From Xanthobacteraceae bacterium (GTDB lineage Bacteria > Pseudomonadota > Alphaproteobacteria > Rhizobiales > Xanthobacteraceae), in the NCBI GenBank assembly GCA_019635635.1, contig JAHBZB010000003.1, positions 372,001-436,000 on the forward strand: a stretch of 64,000 nucleotides of DNA, written 5' to 3'. Numbering within the stretch: position 1 is the first letter of the stretch; each line of letters opens with the position of its first letter. Positions 18,031 through 27,470 of this stretch are shown here, in pieces. A program made the position numbers and the translations under genes. Below the pieces are notes generated by a model that saw only the letters and a list, made by a program, of their open reading frames with translations, did not search any database and was not told the origin of the DNA.

Positions 18031-19059
18031 TCAGCCGCGGGCCGCTTCCGAGAGCATTGTAAAAACCTGAAACACCAAAGGCTTACGGTCGAGATTATAG
18101 GTCTCGGCGGTCGCCGTGGCGCGGCGGACCTTGTCCCATGCCTCGGCAAAGCGCGCAAGGCGCGCGGGCTCGTCCTCTCCGGTCGCGGCGTCCGCCAGCC
18201 AATCCTCCACGGCCTCCGCGAAGACACCGAGGTTATCACCCCGGAGCTTGTCGCCGAGTGCCGCGACCGAGCCGGATTCGATGGAAGGCAGCTTGCCGAG
18301 AATGGCCCGCGTCATTTGCAGGATTTCGAGGCCGTCCTCGCCGCCAAGGATCAGCGAGAGCGCGCGGCCGATGCTGCCTTGGCTCGCTTCGGCGGCATTT
18401 CCGATCTGCGACTGGTCGAGCTCGGGAATATCCTGCGCGAGCGAATTGAGCGCCTGCGCAACCTCGCCTTCCAAAAGCGGCTTCAGGTCCATGCGACGGC
18501 AGCGCGAGCGGATCGTCGGCAAGAGCCGCCCCGGCGTATGTGAAACCAGAATGAACAGCGAGCGCGCGGGCGGCTCCTCGAGCAGTTTCAGGATCGCGTT
18601 CGCGCTCGACGCGTTCATTTCCTCGATCGCATCGACGATGCAGACGCGCCAGCCGCCGTAGGCCGAAGTCGAACCGAAGAACGAGGTGATGCGCCGCGTA
18701 TCTTCGACCCTGATGACCTGCGAGAGGTTCTTCTGGTCGTCGGCTTTCACGCGGCGAAGCACCAAGAGATCGGGATGAGAGAGCGAGGCTACCTGCCGCG
18801 ACACCGGATGATCGGGCGACAGCGAAAGGTCTATCGCGCTGTCTCCGCCGCCGGCGAGCACGAAACGTGCAAGCCGATATGCGAGCGTCGACTTGCCGAT
18901 ACCCTGCGGTCCGCCAAGCAGAATTGCATGCGGCATGCGCTTCGATTGCCATGCCGCGAGCAACGTGGCTTCCGCGTCGGCATGGCCGATGAGATCGAAG
19001 CGCTCGCGCGGATGCGGCGCGCCTGCAAGACGGTCGCCTTCGATCGGATCGGTAATCAA
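18031..19059 (-). CDS. holB: DNA polymerase III subunit delta'
   Basis: This 342-aa clamp-loader subunit has an AAA+ fold with Walker [11 protein letters not shown], a helical lid and a C-terminal collar domain. Delta' is part of the complex that loads the beta clamp on DNA. The likely start is a TTG at 19059 overlapping the tmk stop as TTGA, giving (M)[12 protein letters not shown]; the open frame upstream to 19176 only shadows tmk. It lies between tmk and metG, the standard arrangement. Confidence 0.92.
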   Translation of the reverse strand: MITDPIEGDRLAGAPHPRERFDLIGHADAEATLLAAWQSKRMPHAILLGGPQGIGKSTLAYRLARFVLAGGGDSAIDLSLSPDHPVSRQVASLSHPDLLVLRRVKADDQKNLSQVIRVEDTRRITSFFGSTSAYGGWRVCIVDAIEEMNASSANAILKLLEEPPARSLFILVSHTPGRLLPTIRSRCRRMDLKPLLEGEVAQALNSLAQDIPELDQSQIGNAAEASQGSIGRALSLILGGEDGLEILQMTRAILGKLPSIESGSVAALGDKLRGDNLGVFAEAVEDWLADAATGEDEPARLARFAEAWDKVRRATATAETYNLDRKPLVFQVFTMLSEAARG

Positions 19060-19721
19060 CTGGCAGCCCTCGGCGCCGTGCGCGCGACGCGATCCTTGAG
19101 AAGACGTTCGGTCACCGCAAGCCAGATACGCGCAGTGACCGCGTCGGCCTGTTGCGACGCGTCGATCAGCACGCAACGTTCCGGTTCCGCCTGCACGACG
19201 TCGCGGAACGCCTCGCGCAACTGGATATGAAACTCGGTGTCTTCGGATTCGAAACGGTCCGAGGCTTCACCGCGGCCCTTCACGCGCGCAAGTCCGACTT
19301 CGACCGGCACATCGAGCACGAACGTAAGATTGGGCATTGCATCCGCGATGGTCACGCGCTCAAGCGCACGAATGATCCGGCGATCGACATTGCCGAGTGC
19401 ACCCTGATAGACGCGTGTGGAATCGATAAAGCGGTCGCAGATCACCCAGGCGCCGCGCGCAAGCGCAGGCTCAATGACGGTATGCACATGATCATCGCGT
19501 GCGGCGGCGAAGATCATGGTTTCCGCGGTCGGCCCGAGCGGCTTCACGACGCCTTCGAGCAGCAACATTCGCATCGCTTCCGCGCCGGGCGAGCCGCCGG
19601 GTTCGCGCGTGGTCACGACTTCGATGCCGCGCACGCGCAGCCGATCGGCAAGGCGCGTTACCTGAGTGGATTTCCCCGCGCCCTCGCCGCCTTCAAAGGT
19701 GATGAACTTGCCGCGCATCAT
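19056..19721 (-). CDS. tmk: Thymidylate kinase
   Basis: This 221-aa kinase converts dTMP to dTDP. The P-loop is GGEGAGKST (11-19), followed by the TREPGG motif and CDRFIDST, which binds the nucleotide. The ATG overlaps the end of the upstream carboxypeptidase gene by 4 nt (ATGA), and its stop overlaps the holB TTG, so dac-tmk-holB are coupled. Confidence 0.96.
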   Translation of the reverse strand: MMRGKFITFEGGEGAGKSTQVTRLADRLRVRGIEVVTTREPGGSPGAEAMRMLLLEGVVKPLGPTAETMIFAAARDDHVHTVIEPALARGAWVICDRFIDSTRVYQGALGNVDRRIIRALERVTIADAMPNLTFVLDVPVEVGLARVKGRGEASDRFESEDTEFHIQLREAFRDVVQAEPERCVLIDASQQADAVTARIWLAVTERLLKDRVARTAPRAAS

Positions 19722-20923
19722 GAATTCCGGGTGAAGACACGCCGCACCGCCGAGCGCACGAGTCCTGCCGCAAATTCGTATGCCGAATCCATGGCGCGAC
19801 CAAGCAGGCTGCCGGTCGCCACATCTTCAGCGGCGTAAAGCGGCACCTCGAGTGCGAGCTGATCACCCCGGAAAACGCGGAGCTTCGCGACCTCCGCTCC
19901 CTTCGCAATCGGCGCGCGCAGCGGCCCGCGATAGACGACCTTCGCCGTGAAGCGTTCGTTGGTGCCTTGCTGCGCGAGAATATGGATATCGCCCTTGCCA
20001 ACAAGCGGCACGCTGCCCTGCGCGCCGCCATAGACGCTCGCATAGGCGATCTGGCTTTGGGCCGAGAACAGCAGGCGGTCCCTGAACGAGCGGAATCCCC
20101 ACTCGAGCAGGCGCCGCGCATCCTCGGTGCGATCCTTTTCGGATTTCGCGCCGTGAACGACGGCAATCAGGCGCTGCCCGTTCTGCACGGCGGCAACGAC
20201 GATGCCGTAGCCGCTTTCCTTGGCGTAGCCCGCGCCCAAGCCATCGACGCCAAGTGAAGAACCCAGCAGCGCGTTCTTGTTCGATTGCTTGACCTTGCTC
20301 CAGGTCATCTCGGGCACGGCGAAATACCTGTAGTAGTCCGGGTAGTCGCGGATCAGCACAGCAGCGAGCATCGAGAGATCGCGTGCGGAGATTTTATCCG
20401 CAGCCGGCGGCAAGCCGGTCGGGCTCTCGAAACGAGCGCTGACCAGGCCGAGTTCCGCAGCATAAGCGTTCATGCGCGGGACGAAGGCCTGCTCGCTGCC
20501 CGCGAGGCCTTCGGCAAGAACGATGCAGGCGTCGTTGCCCGCGAGTGCCGCTGCACCGATGACGAGATCCTCGACACGCACATTGCTTTTTACCGCCGCG
20601 AACATCGTCGAAGTTCCGGACGGTGCGCCACCCGTGCGCCACGCATGCACGCTCACGGGGAATTCGGTATCGAGCGAAATCTTGCCGGATTTCAGTTCGC
20701 GAAACACGGTTGCGAGCGTCATCAGCTTGGTGAGGCTTGCTGCGACCAGCGGTTCCTCGGCGCCGCGCGAGAACAGTACGCTCTGCGATTTCAGGTCCAT
20801 CAACACGATATGCGGCGCGGTGATCGAGACCGGCTGCGGGCGTGCGGGTGTCGCGAACAGCAGCGCGGCTGCGAGCATCAAGCCCGCAGCAGTCATGTTC
20901 CGTGGGGTGGCAAAATTGTGCAT
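19718..20923 (-). CDS. D-alanyl-D-alanine carboxypeptidase family protein (S11) with degenerate active-site motifs
   Basis: This 401-aa exported protein of the DacA/PBP5 family has an N-terminal signal segment (about 11-30), the S11 catalytic domain and a C-terminal PBP5-type beta domain (about 295-385). The family trims the terminal D-Ala of peptidoglycan stem peptides. SxxK is intact (Ser63-Leu-Thr-Lys66). However, the SGN motif reads Ala128-Gly-Asn130 and the KTG motif reads Gly230-Ala-Gly232 (in VDGLGAGYAKESGYG). Loss of the Ser and Lys argues for low or no peptidase activity. It is in the conserved place between rlpA and tmk. It may be a structural or penicillin-binding pseudoenzyme. Confidence 0.88.
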   Translation of the reverse strand: MHNFATPRNMTAAGLMLAAALLFATPARPQPVSITAPHIVLMDLKSQSVLFSRGAEEPLVAASLTKLMTLATVFRELKSGKISLDTEFPVSVHAWRTGGAPSGTSTMFAAVKSNVRVEDLVIGAAALAGNDACIVLAEGLAGSEQAFVPRMNAYAAELGLVSARFESPTGLPPAADKISARDLSMLAAVLIRDYPDYYRYFAVPEMTWSKVKQSNKNALLGSSLGVDGLGAGYAKESGYGIVVAAVQNGQRLIAVVHGAKSEKDRTEDARRLLEWGFRSFRDRLLFSAQSQIAYASVYGGAQGSVPLVGKGDIHILAQQGTNERFTAKVVYRGPLRAPIAKGAEVAKLRVFRGDQLALEVPLYAAEDVATGSLLGRAMDSAYEFAAGLVRSAVRRVFTRNS

Positions 20924-20980
20924 GGCGCGGCGAAGGCTTACTAGGCGTAGCGCCGCCGATCAACGCCGCCTCTCGCGGGG

Positions 20981-21751
20981 TCAGTAAAGCCCGCGGCCGC
21001 TAAGCGATGCCGGTGAATAATCGGAAGGCGCATTCGGCGTGGGCGGCTGCCGCTGCGGGCGAAGGCTTGCGACCTGAGTCGGCTGGCGCTTGAGCACCTG
21101 TGGCGTATCGGGCTGCCGGATAAAGGGGCGCTGTTGCGCGACCCTGATCTGCGCTGGCTGGCCGTCATGGCGCAAGGTCGAGGCGAGTTGCATGTCGTCG
21201 GAGCCTTCGAGCGGCGCCTTGCCGACATACTCGACGCGCACGCGCGCGGTGCCGCGCTGCTTGAAGCCGAGGAGGTCCGCGGCGCGCACGGAAACGTCGA
21301 TCACGCGGCCCGCATGGAACGGTCCGCGGTCGTTTACGCGCACGACCAGCGACTTGCCGTTGGAAAGATTGGTCACGCGCACGTAGCTCGGCAGCGGCAG
21401 CGTGGGATGGGCGGCCGTGATCGAGCGCATGTCGAACACCTCGCCGTTCGAGGTCATGCGGCCGTGGAAGGCGTCGCCGTACCAGGAGGCCGTGCCTTCG
21501 GCGCGGTAGTTCGGGTTTTCCTGCGGATAATACGTGACGCCCGCGATCACATAGGGCTTGCCGACGTGATAGCGGCCATTGCCCTTCGGGATCGGATCGC
21601 CGTCTTTGTAGAGACGCGGGCTCGCGGTGACGCCGTACGGGTTCAGCTTGCCGCCGATCGTCGTGTTGCACGCGGCAAGCGACAGCGCTGCGCCGGCAAG
21701 GAGTGCCGCGCGCGCACAGAGAACCGCAATCGAGGAAAACTTCCGCCCCAT
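20981..21751 (-). CDS. rlpA: RlpA-like septal ring lipoprotein / lytic transglycosylase
   Basis: This 256-aa lipoprotein has a signal peptide ending in the lipobox LAAC (Cys28), a double-psi beta-barrel domain (about 85-180, with GTASWYGDAFHGRMTSNGE and VRVNDRGPF), and a Pro/Gln-rich C-terminal tail. RlpA proteins bind or cleave denuded glycan strands at the septum. No full SPOR domain is visible at the C-terminus. It heads the minus-strand operon leading to dac, 57 bp upstream of it. Confidence 0.9.
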   Translation of the reverse strand: MGRKFSSIAVLCARAALLAGAALSLAACNTTIGGKLNPYGVTASPRLYKDGDPIPKGNGRYHVGKPYVIAGVTYYPQENPNYRAEGTASWYGDAFHGRMTSNGEVFDMRSITAAHPTLPLPSYVRVTNLSNGKSLVVRVNDRGPFHAGRVIDVSVRAADLLGFKQRGTARVRVEYVGKAPLEGSDDMQLASTLRHDGQPAQIRVAQQRPFIRQPDTPQVLKRQPTQVASLRPQRQPPTPNAPSDYSPASLSGRGLY

Positions 21752-21842
21752 CCGCCGCCGATACGCTACTTGAACCGGGCTTGATCGCCCTTTCCGCCGT
21801 TATCGCCCGAAATCGCCGCCAAATCGGGGCACGTTCCACGCA

Positions 21843-21871
21843 ATCGGAAAGTTTGGTTAAAATTTTCCGAT
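21843..21871. other. Inverted repeat between rlpA and tRNA-Ser
   Basis: ATCGGAAA (21843-21850) and TTTCCGAT (21864-21871) form a perfect 8-bp dyad around 13 AT-rich bases. It lies 92 bp before the rlpA start and 55 bp before the tRNA. It could be a regulator site for either divergent unit. No T-run follows on the side where a terminator would be needed. Confidence 0.3.
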
Positions 21872-21925
21872 AGGCTGGCCGGGATGCTTGCCGAAGCCGC
21901 GCCAATCCCGCATTTGTCGCGCAAC

Positions 21926-22016
<91 letters not shown>

Positions 22017-22051
22017 CGTTCCAGTACCGATCCCGCAACGCGGACCCGCCC

Positions 22052-22921
22052 ATGGACATCGCATTTTTTTCCGAAGACCGTTCCGAAGACGCCGTGCTCT
22101 CGCGCATGGCGAACTGCGGCGACGAGCGCTTCAAGACGATCATGAACGCCGTCATCCGCCACCTGCATGCCGCGGTGAAGGAAGTAGAACTCACGCAGGA
22201 AGAATGGTTCGAGGCGATCCAGTTCCTGACCCGGACCGGACAGCTTTGCGACGAGCGCAGGCAGGAGTTCATTCTGCTCTCCGATACGCTCGGCGTTTCG
22301 ATGCTGGTCGATACGATCAACCACCGGAAGCCGGGCAGCGCGACCGAAAGCACGGTACTCGGACCGTTTCACGTCGCAGATGCGCCGATGCGTAACATGG
22401 ATGACAACATCAATCTCGATGGCAAAGGCGAACCGCTCTTTATGAGTGGGCGCGTGCTCGATGCATCCGGTGCGCCGGTCGAAGGTGCGATGCTCGACAT
22501 CTGGCATTCGAACGCCGAAGGCTTCTACGATGTGCAGCAGCCCGGCGTGCAGCCCGATTTCAATCTGCGCGGACGGTTCAAAACGGGCGCGGACGGCCGC
22601 TATGCGTTTCGCTCGGCGAAGCCGGAGTATTATCCGATCCCCTACGACGGCACCGTCGGCAGGATGCTCGAAAAAATGAAACGGCATCCGTACCGGCCCG
22701 CGCATATCCACTTCATCGTGTCAGCGCCCGGCTATGAGAGCGTCACGACGCATGTCTTCGTGCGCGGCGGAAAATATCTGGAAAGCGACGCGGTGTTCGG
22801 CGTGAAGGAAAGCCTCATCATCGACTTTCCCCGGCATGACGATCCGGCGCGCGCCAAGGCGCTCGGCGTCGGCAATCCGTTCTTCACCGCGGAGCACGAT
22901 TTCGTGCTGACGAAAGCCTAG
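22052..22921 (+). CDS. Intradiol ring-cleavage dioxygenase (catechol/hydroxyquinol 1,2-dioxygenase-like)
   Basis: This 289-aa non-haem Fe(III) enzyme has the N-terminal helical dioxygenase domain (about 20-90) and the beta-sandwich catalytic domain. The iron ligands fit two Tyr and two His: Tyr159 in GFYDV, Tyr194 in YYPIPYDG, and His218/His220 in PAHIHF. It opens aromatic diols between the hydroxyls; the family resemblance is closest to hydroxyquinol 1,2-dioxygenases. The ATG at 22052 is used; the frame stays open upstream but that is the tRNA gene. The convergent hydrolase and FAD gene may act in the same catabolic setting. Confidence 0.9.
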   Translation: MDIAFFSEDRSEDAVLSRMANCGDERFKTIMNAVIRHLHAAVKEVELTQEEWFEAIQFLTRTGQLCDERRQEFILLSDTLGVSMLVDTINHRKPGSATESTVLGPFHVADAPMRNMDDNINLDGKGEPLFMSGRVLDASGAPVEGAMLDIWHSNAEGFYDVQQPGVQPDFNLRGRFKTGADGRYAFRSAKPEYYPIPYDGTVGRMLEKMKRHPYRPAHIHFIVSAPGYESVTTHVFVRGGKYLESDAVFGVKESLIIDFPRHDDPARAKALGVGNPFFTAEHDFVLTKA

Positions 22922-22931
22922 CGTGATCCTT

Positions 22932-23732
22932 TCAGGCGGCCTTCGCTTCGCCGTGATCCCATAAGAGCCGGTTGATGAATTCGGATGTCGCCGCGAGCGT
23001 CGCTTCCGGCTTCTCCCGGTGCGGCGCATGCGCGGCGCCCGCGATCACGACATGATCGACCGGGCAATAACATTCGCGCTCGGCAAGCCGCACCTGCTCC
23101 AGCGTCGCATACGGATCGTTCTCGCCCTTCACGATGAGAATCGGCACGCGAATGTGGATCAGTTCCTCGCGCAGATCGAGCACGCGGTTGAAGTCCGGAT
23201 CGAGCCAGGCACCGCTCCAGCCAAGAAAGGCGTTGTCCGGATCGCTGTGATGACGGCCAAGCTTCTCGCGCAGATCGCTGGTCTTATAGTCCGCGGTGAT
23301 CTTGCGGATGGATTTCAGGTTGAATTCCTCGACGAAGAAATGCGGCTCGATCAGCACCAATCCGCGCACGCGGTGATCCTGCACGCTGCCCGCGTAAGCT
23401 GCGGCAATCGTTCCGCCGTCGCTGTGCCCGACGAGAATGCCACGCTTGAAGCCGATCTTGTCGAGCAATTTCGGCAACACGTTCCTTGCCTCGCGTTGCA
23501 TGAAGTCGAGCGGGCGCGGCAATTGCACCGGATCGGACTTTCCGTATCCCGCGCGCGAATAAGCGAAGACGCGCGTATTCGTCGCCTTCGCGAGTGCTGC
23601 CGGATAGTCGCGCCAGATCGAAACCGAACCAAGACCTTCATGCAACATGAAGAGGATCGGCGCGTCCTTCGGCGCGTCGCCGAACCACGCATATTCCAGT
23701 TTCACGCCGTCGATTTCGATGAAGTCGGTCAT
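22932..23732 (-). CDS. Alpha/beta hydrolase
   Basis: This 266-aa hydrolase has the nucleophile elbow GHSDGG with Ser104, an oxyanion-side motif LHEGLGS, an acid residue in VKGENDPYAT and a catalytic His in AAHAPHREKP. The N-terminus MTDFIEIDGVKLEY is typical of enol-lactone or esterase-like members. It starts 1 base after the FAD oxidoreductase stop and is thus in one operon with it, converging on the dioxygenase. The substrate is not known; an aromatic-catabolism role is inference from context. Confidence 0.88.
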   Translation of the reverse strand: MTDFIEIDGVKLEYAWFGDAPKDAPILFMLHEGLGSVSIWRDYPAALAKATNTRVFAYSRAGYGKSDPVQLPRPLDFMQREARNVLPKLLDKIGFKRGILVGHSDGGTIAAAYAGSVQDHRVRGLVLIEPHFFVEEFNLKSIRKITADYKTSDLREKLGRHHSDPDNAFLGWSGAWLDPDFNRVLDLREELIHIRVPILIVKGENDPYATLEQVRLAERECYCPVDHVVIAGAAHAPHREKPEATLAATSEFINRLLWDHGEAKAA

Positions 23733-23733
23733 T

Positions 23734-25356
23734 TCAGTTCCGCCGCTTGCTGCCTAGGTCTTTCAGGATTTCGCGCGCCGCGTTGTGGCCGGGTGCGCCG
23801 GTGACCCCGCCGCCTGGATGCGTGCCGGAGCCGCACATATATAAACCGGGGATCGGTCCGCGATAATTCGCGTTGCCTAGCGCGGGGCGCGCAGAAAATA
23901 TCTGACCAAGATCAAGTGCGCCGTGAAAGATGTCACCGCCGACGAGTCCGAATGTGCGCTCCAGATCGAGCGGCGAAAGGCTTTGCCGCGCAACTACCGA
24001 CGCCTTGAAGTTCGGCGCGTAGTTGTTGACGGTTTCGATCATCAAGTCCGCGACTTGCTCGCGGTGATCGTCCCATGATCTTCCGTCCGGCAGCGCGGGC
24101 GCGACGTGCTGGCAGAACAGGCTTGCGACGTGCTTGCCTTCCGGTGCGAGCGTGTCGTCGAGCGTGGAAGAGATGACCATTTCGACAATCGGTGATTTCG
24201 ACCAGCCGTGCGTGCGCGCGTCGAAATAAGCCTGCTCCATGTAGCGCAGGCTGGGTGCCATGATGATACCAGCGGTGTGATGCTCGGCGAGCGTCTTGCC
24301 GGGCAGGCACTTGAAATCCGGCAATTCGGAAAGGGCCACGTTCATGCGGAACGTGCCGGAGCCGCAGCGCCAGTTCTCCATGTGATGGCGGAAGTCTTTC
24401 GGCAGCGCGCTCGCGTCGACTAAGCCCAGATAAAGAAGTTTCGGATTGAGGTTGGAGACGACCGCGCGGCCGCGGAAGACGTCACCGCTTTCCGTCACCG
24501 CGCCGACCGCTCTCCCCTTCTCGATCAGGATTTCCTTGACCGGCGCGTCGAGACGGATTTCCGCGCCGCTCGTGGCGGCGGATTTCGCCATCGCGAGCGT
24601 GATCGCGCCCATGCCGCCGATCGCGTGACCCCACATGCCTTTCTTGCCGTTCACTTCGCCGAAGCAGTGATGCAGGAGCACATAGGCCGAGCCGGGCGTA
24701 TAGGGGCTAGCATAGTTTCCAACGATACCGTCGAAGCCATAGACTGCCTTGATCGGCTCGCTTTCAAACCAGCCGTCGAGATAGTCGCCCGCCGAATTCG
24801 TGAAGAGGTCGAGCAGCGCGCGCTGGCCGTTCAAGCCCATCTTGCGGAGGCGGTTCGCAAGCGCGCCGGCGCGGATCAGTTCGGGAATGGCGGAAAGCGG
24901 ATTGCCTTCGACCACATTCGGCGGCGTCTGCAAGACGAGTTCGCGCAGTACGTCCGCGACGAGATCGAGTTGCGCCGCGTAGCCGTCGAGCCTTCCTGCG
25001 TCCTTTGCCGAGAACTTTGCGACCTCGTCGACCGTTCTGTCTGCGCTGGTCTTCAGATAACGGCCATCGGGGAGCGGTAGGAAATTCGACACCTTGCGCT
25101 CGACAATCTTCAGGCCATGGGCCGCCAGATCGAGGTCTCGGATCACCTTCGGGTTCAGCAGCGAAACCGTGTAGCTCGCAACCGAATTGCGAAAACCCGG
25201 ATGGAACTCCTCGGTGATGGCCGCGCCTCCGACCACCCCGCGGCGCTCCAGCACCACGACCTTCAGCCCCGCTTTGGCGAGGTAGGCCGCGCAGACCAGC
25301 CCGTTATGGCCGCCGCCGACGATCACGGCATCATAGGTGGTGGCGGATTGGCTCAT
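23734..25356 (-). CDS. FAD-dependent oxidoreductase, PYROXD2/phytoene dehydrogenase-like
   Basis: This 540-aa flavoprotein begins with the dinucleotide-binding motif VIVGGGHNGL (11-20) and ends with the family's second FAD motif region (LYMCGSGTHPGGGVTGAPGH). It belongs to the phytoene desaturase-like amine oxidase superfamily, closest in pattern to PYROXD2. No carotenoid genes are nearby, so desaturation of carotenoids is not implied. The ATG at 25356 is chosen over an open upstream extension. It is the first gene of a two-gene operon with the hydrolase. Confidence 0.87.
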   Translation of the reverse strand: MSQSATTYDAVIVGGGHNGLVCAAYLAKAGLKVVVLERRGVVGGAAITEEFHPGFRNSVASYTVSLLNPKVIRDLDLAAHGLKIVERKVSNFLPLPDGRYLKTSADRTVDEVAKFSAKDAGRLDGYAAQLDLVADVLRELVLQTPPNVVEGNPLSAIPELIRAGALANRLRKMGLNGQRALLDLFTNSAGDYLDGWFESEPIKAVYGFDGIVGNYASPYTPGSAYVLLHHCFGEVNGKKGMWGHAIGGMGAITLAMAKSAATSGAEIRLDAPVKEILIEKGRAVGAVTESGDVFRGRAVVSNLNPKLLYLGLVDASALPKDFRHHMENWRCGSGTFRMNVALSELPDFKCLPGKTLAEHHTAGIIMAPSLRYMEQAYFDARTHGWSKSPIVEMVISSTLDDTLAPEGKHVASLFCQHVAPALPDGRSWDDHREQVADLMIETVNNYAPNFKASVVARQSLSPLDLERTFGLVGGDIFHGALDLGQIFSARPALGNANYRGPIPGLYMCGSGTHPGGGVTGAPGHNAAREILKDLGSKRRN

Positions 25357-25462
25357 CTTCACCCGGCATTTGCATTTGGTGGCCTGATTAGGCCACAAAG
25401 CGCCCGCATGTGAACCCCGCGCGCGGCCGATGGCGGCCAGCGGCGCCAGAACCCTTACGAGA

Positions 25463-26788
25463 ATGAACGAAAACCCCTCTCCCCGCGTGAGTTTCGTTTC
25501 GCTCGGCTGCCCCAAGGCGCTGGTCGATTCCGAACGCATCGTGACCCGCCTGCGGGCCGAGGGCTACGAGCTTTCGCGCGAGCATGAGGGCGCGGACGTG
25601 GTGCTGGTCAACACCTGCGGCTTTCTGGACAGCGCCAAGGCCGAGAGTCTCGCCGCGATTGGCGACGCGCTCGCGAAAAACGGCAAGGTGATCGTCACCG
25701 GCTGCATGGGCGCGGAGCCCGAAAGCATCACGGCGGTGCATCCGTCGGTGCTCGCCGTCACCGGCCCGCAGCAATACGAGGCGGTGGTTTCAGCCGTGCA
25801 TGACGCCGTGCCGCCGAAGCACGATCCGTTTCTCGATCTCGTGCCGGAGCAAGGCATCAAGCTCACGCCGCGCCACTACGCCTATCTGAAGATTTCCGAG
25901 GGCTGCAACAACCGTTGCACCTTCTGCATCATTCCAAAATTGCGTGGCGATCTTGTGAGCCGGTCGGCGGCCGACGTGCTGCGCGAAGCCGAGCGCCTGG
26001 TGAACGCTGGCGTGAAGGAACTGCTCGTCATTTCGCAGGACACGTCCGCTTACGGCATAGATCTGAAATTTGCCGAGAGCAAATTCCGCGACCATGACGT
26101 GCGCGCTAAGTTCGTCGATCTTGCGCGCGAGCTTGGCGAACTCGGCGCGTGGGTGCGGCTGCATTACGTTTACCCCTACCCGCATGTCGATGACGTGATG
26201 CCGCTAATGGCCGAAGGCAAGGTGCTGCCTTATCTCGACATTCCGATGCAGCACGGCAGTCCGAGCGTGTTAAAGCGCATGCGCCGCCCGGCTTCGCAGG
26301 AGAAGCAACTCGCGCGGATTACGAAGTGGCGCGAGGAAGTGCCGAACCTGACCCTGCGCTCGACCTTCATCGTCGGCTTTCCCGGCGAGACGGAAGAAGA
26401 GTTCGAAGAGCTGCTCGCCTTCCTTGACGAAGCGCAGCTTGACCGTGTCGGCTGCTTCAAGTTCGAGCCGGTACGCGGCGCGCCCGCGAACGAGCTCGAA
26501 AATCCGGTACCGGACGAAGTGAAGGCGCAACGCTATGCGCGCTTCATGGAAACGCAGCAGAAGATCAGCGCCAAGCGCCTGCGCGCGAAAGTCGGCAAGC
26601 GCGAGCCGGTCATCATCGACAGCATCTCAGGGAATACAGCCATCGGCCGCACGCGCGGCGACGCGCCGGAGATCGACGGCGTCGTGCATGTGACGAGCCG
26701 CCGTCCGCTAAAAGTGGGCGAGATCGCAACCGTGAAGATCGAGCGCGCAGAAGCCTACGATCTGCATGGCACAGTCGCCGGATTCTGA
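25463..26788 (+). CDS. rimO: Ribosomal protein uS12 methylthiotransferase RimO
   Basis: This 441-aa radical SAM enzyme adds a methylthio group to an aspartate of ribosomal protein S12. The N-terminal UPF0004 domain carries Cys16 (SLGCPKAL), Cys52 and Cys81; the radical SAM motif is Cys148-x3-Cys152-x2-Cys155 (GCNNRCTFC); a C-terminal TRAM domain ends the protein. SLGCPK and the S12-type TRAM sequence distinguish it from MiaB. The ATG at 25463 is preferred over the upstream open frame. Its stop is 3 bases from the convergent TPR gene. Confidence 0.95.
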   Translation: MNENPSPRVSFVSLGCPKALVDSERIVTRLRAEGYELSREHEGADVVLVNTCGFLDSAKAESLAAIGDALAKNGKVIVTGCMGAEPESITAVHPSVLAVTGPQQYEAVVSAVHDAVPPKHDPFLDLVPEQGIKLTPRHYAYLKISEGCNNRCTFCIIPKLRGDLVSRSAADVLREAERLVNAGVKELLVISQDTSAYGIDLKFAESKFRDHDVRAKFVDLARELGELGAWVRLHYVYPYPHVDDVMPLMAEGKVLPYLDIPMQHGSPSVLKRMRRPASQEKQLARITKWREEVPNLTLRSTFIVGFPGETEEEFEELLAFLDEAQLDRVGCFKFEPVRGAPANELENPVPDEVKAQRYARFMETQQKISAKRLRAKVGKREPVIIDSISGNTAIGRTRGDAPEIDGVVHVTSRRPLKVGEIATVKIERAEAYDLHGTVAGF

Positions 26789-26791
26789 GAA

Positions 26792-27376
26792 CTAGCGGCC
26801 CAGTTCCTGAAGGCGCTTGCGCGCCTCGGTATGCGCCCAGTCGCCGATCCGGTTCTTGGACGGCACTTCGAGCGACAGCTTGTAGCTCGCGACCGCGTCG
26901 TCGAGCTTGCCGAGTTTCTCCAGCGCACGACCGCGGCTGTAATAGGCCGCCGGATAATCGGGATCGACGCGGATCGCCTTGTTGTATTCATCGATCGCTC
27001 GGTCGTATTGGCCCAGATCGAGAAATACATCGGCGCGATAGTCGTAGCTTTCGACATGATTGGGATCGAGTTCGATGGCGTAGCCGAATTCGCGCAGCGC
27101 GCCGTTATAGTCCTTCTTGCGGTGCAGCCAGTTCGCTTTCTGGCGGACGTAATAAGCGAGATCCTTGCCGCTGTAGCGCCTCGACTGGATGAAACGCTCG
27201 CAGGCAGCCAAGCCGATGTCGTAGAAATTCGGATCTTCATAATTGCGACTGTCGCTAGAGAAGCAGTCGCGTCTGTCCTGCTCGGACTGGGCCGACGCGT
27301 GCGGCGTCAGTGCAAGGCAGAGAAATCCGACGAGCACGACAAGCGCCACCCGGGCGCGCGTGGAAACAGCCATCAT
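26792..27376 (-). CDS. Exported tetratricopeptide repeat protein
   Basis: This 194-aa protein has a signal peptide (about 8-29, ending ASA) and two to three TPR units (about 70-170, for example HVESYDYRADVFLDLGQYDR and AAYYSRGRALEKLGKLDDAV). It is probably periplasmic and acts as a protein-binding scaffold; no enzymatic motif is seen. A GGAGGGG ribosome site precedes the ATG at 27376. The 94 bp upstream of it contain no other gene. Confidence 0.85.
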   Translation of the reverse strand: MMAVSTRARVALVVLVGFLCLALTPHASAQSEQDRRDCFSSDSRNYEDPNFYDIGLAACERFIQSRRYSGKDLAYYVRQKANWLHRKKDYNGALREFGYAIELDPNHVESYDYRADVFLDLGQYDRAIDEYNKAIRVDPDYPAAYYSRGRALEKLGKLDDAVASYKLSLEVPSKNRIGDWAHTEARKRLQELGR

Positions 27377-27470
27377 GGGTTTGCCCCTCCCCGGTAGAGG
27401 CTAAGCTAATCGCGGAAATTTCCGGCTGTCGAGCGGGGGCGCTATATTCGCCCGCTACGTAAACGCTGCA

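Noticed and set aside
16362-18062. 566-codon open frame on the plus strand
   Set aside because: It lies across metG and tatD in the opposite strand, with Arg-rich non-protein-like content; metG is certain.
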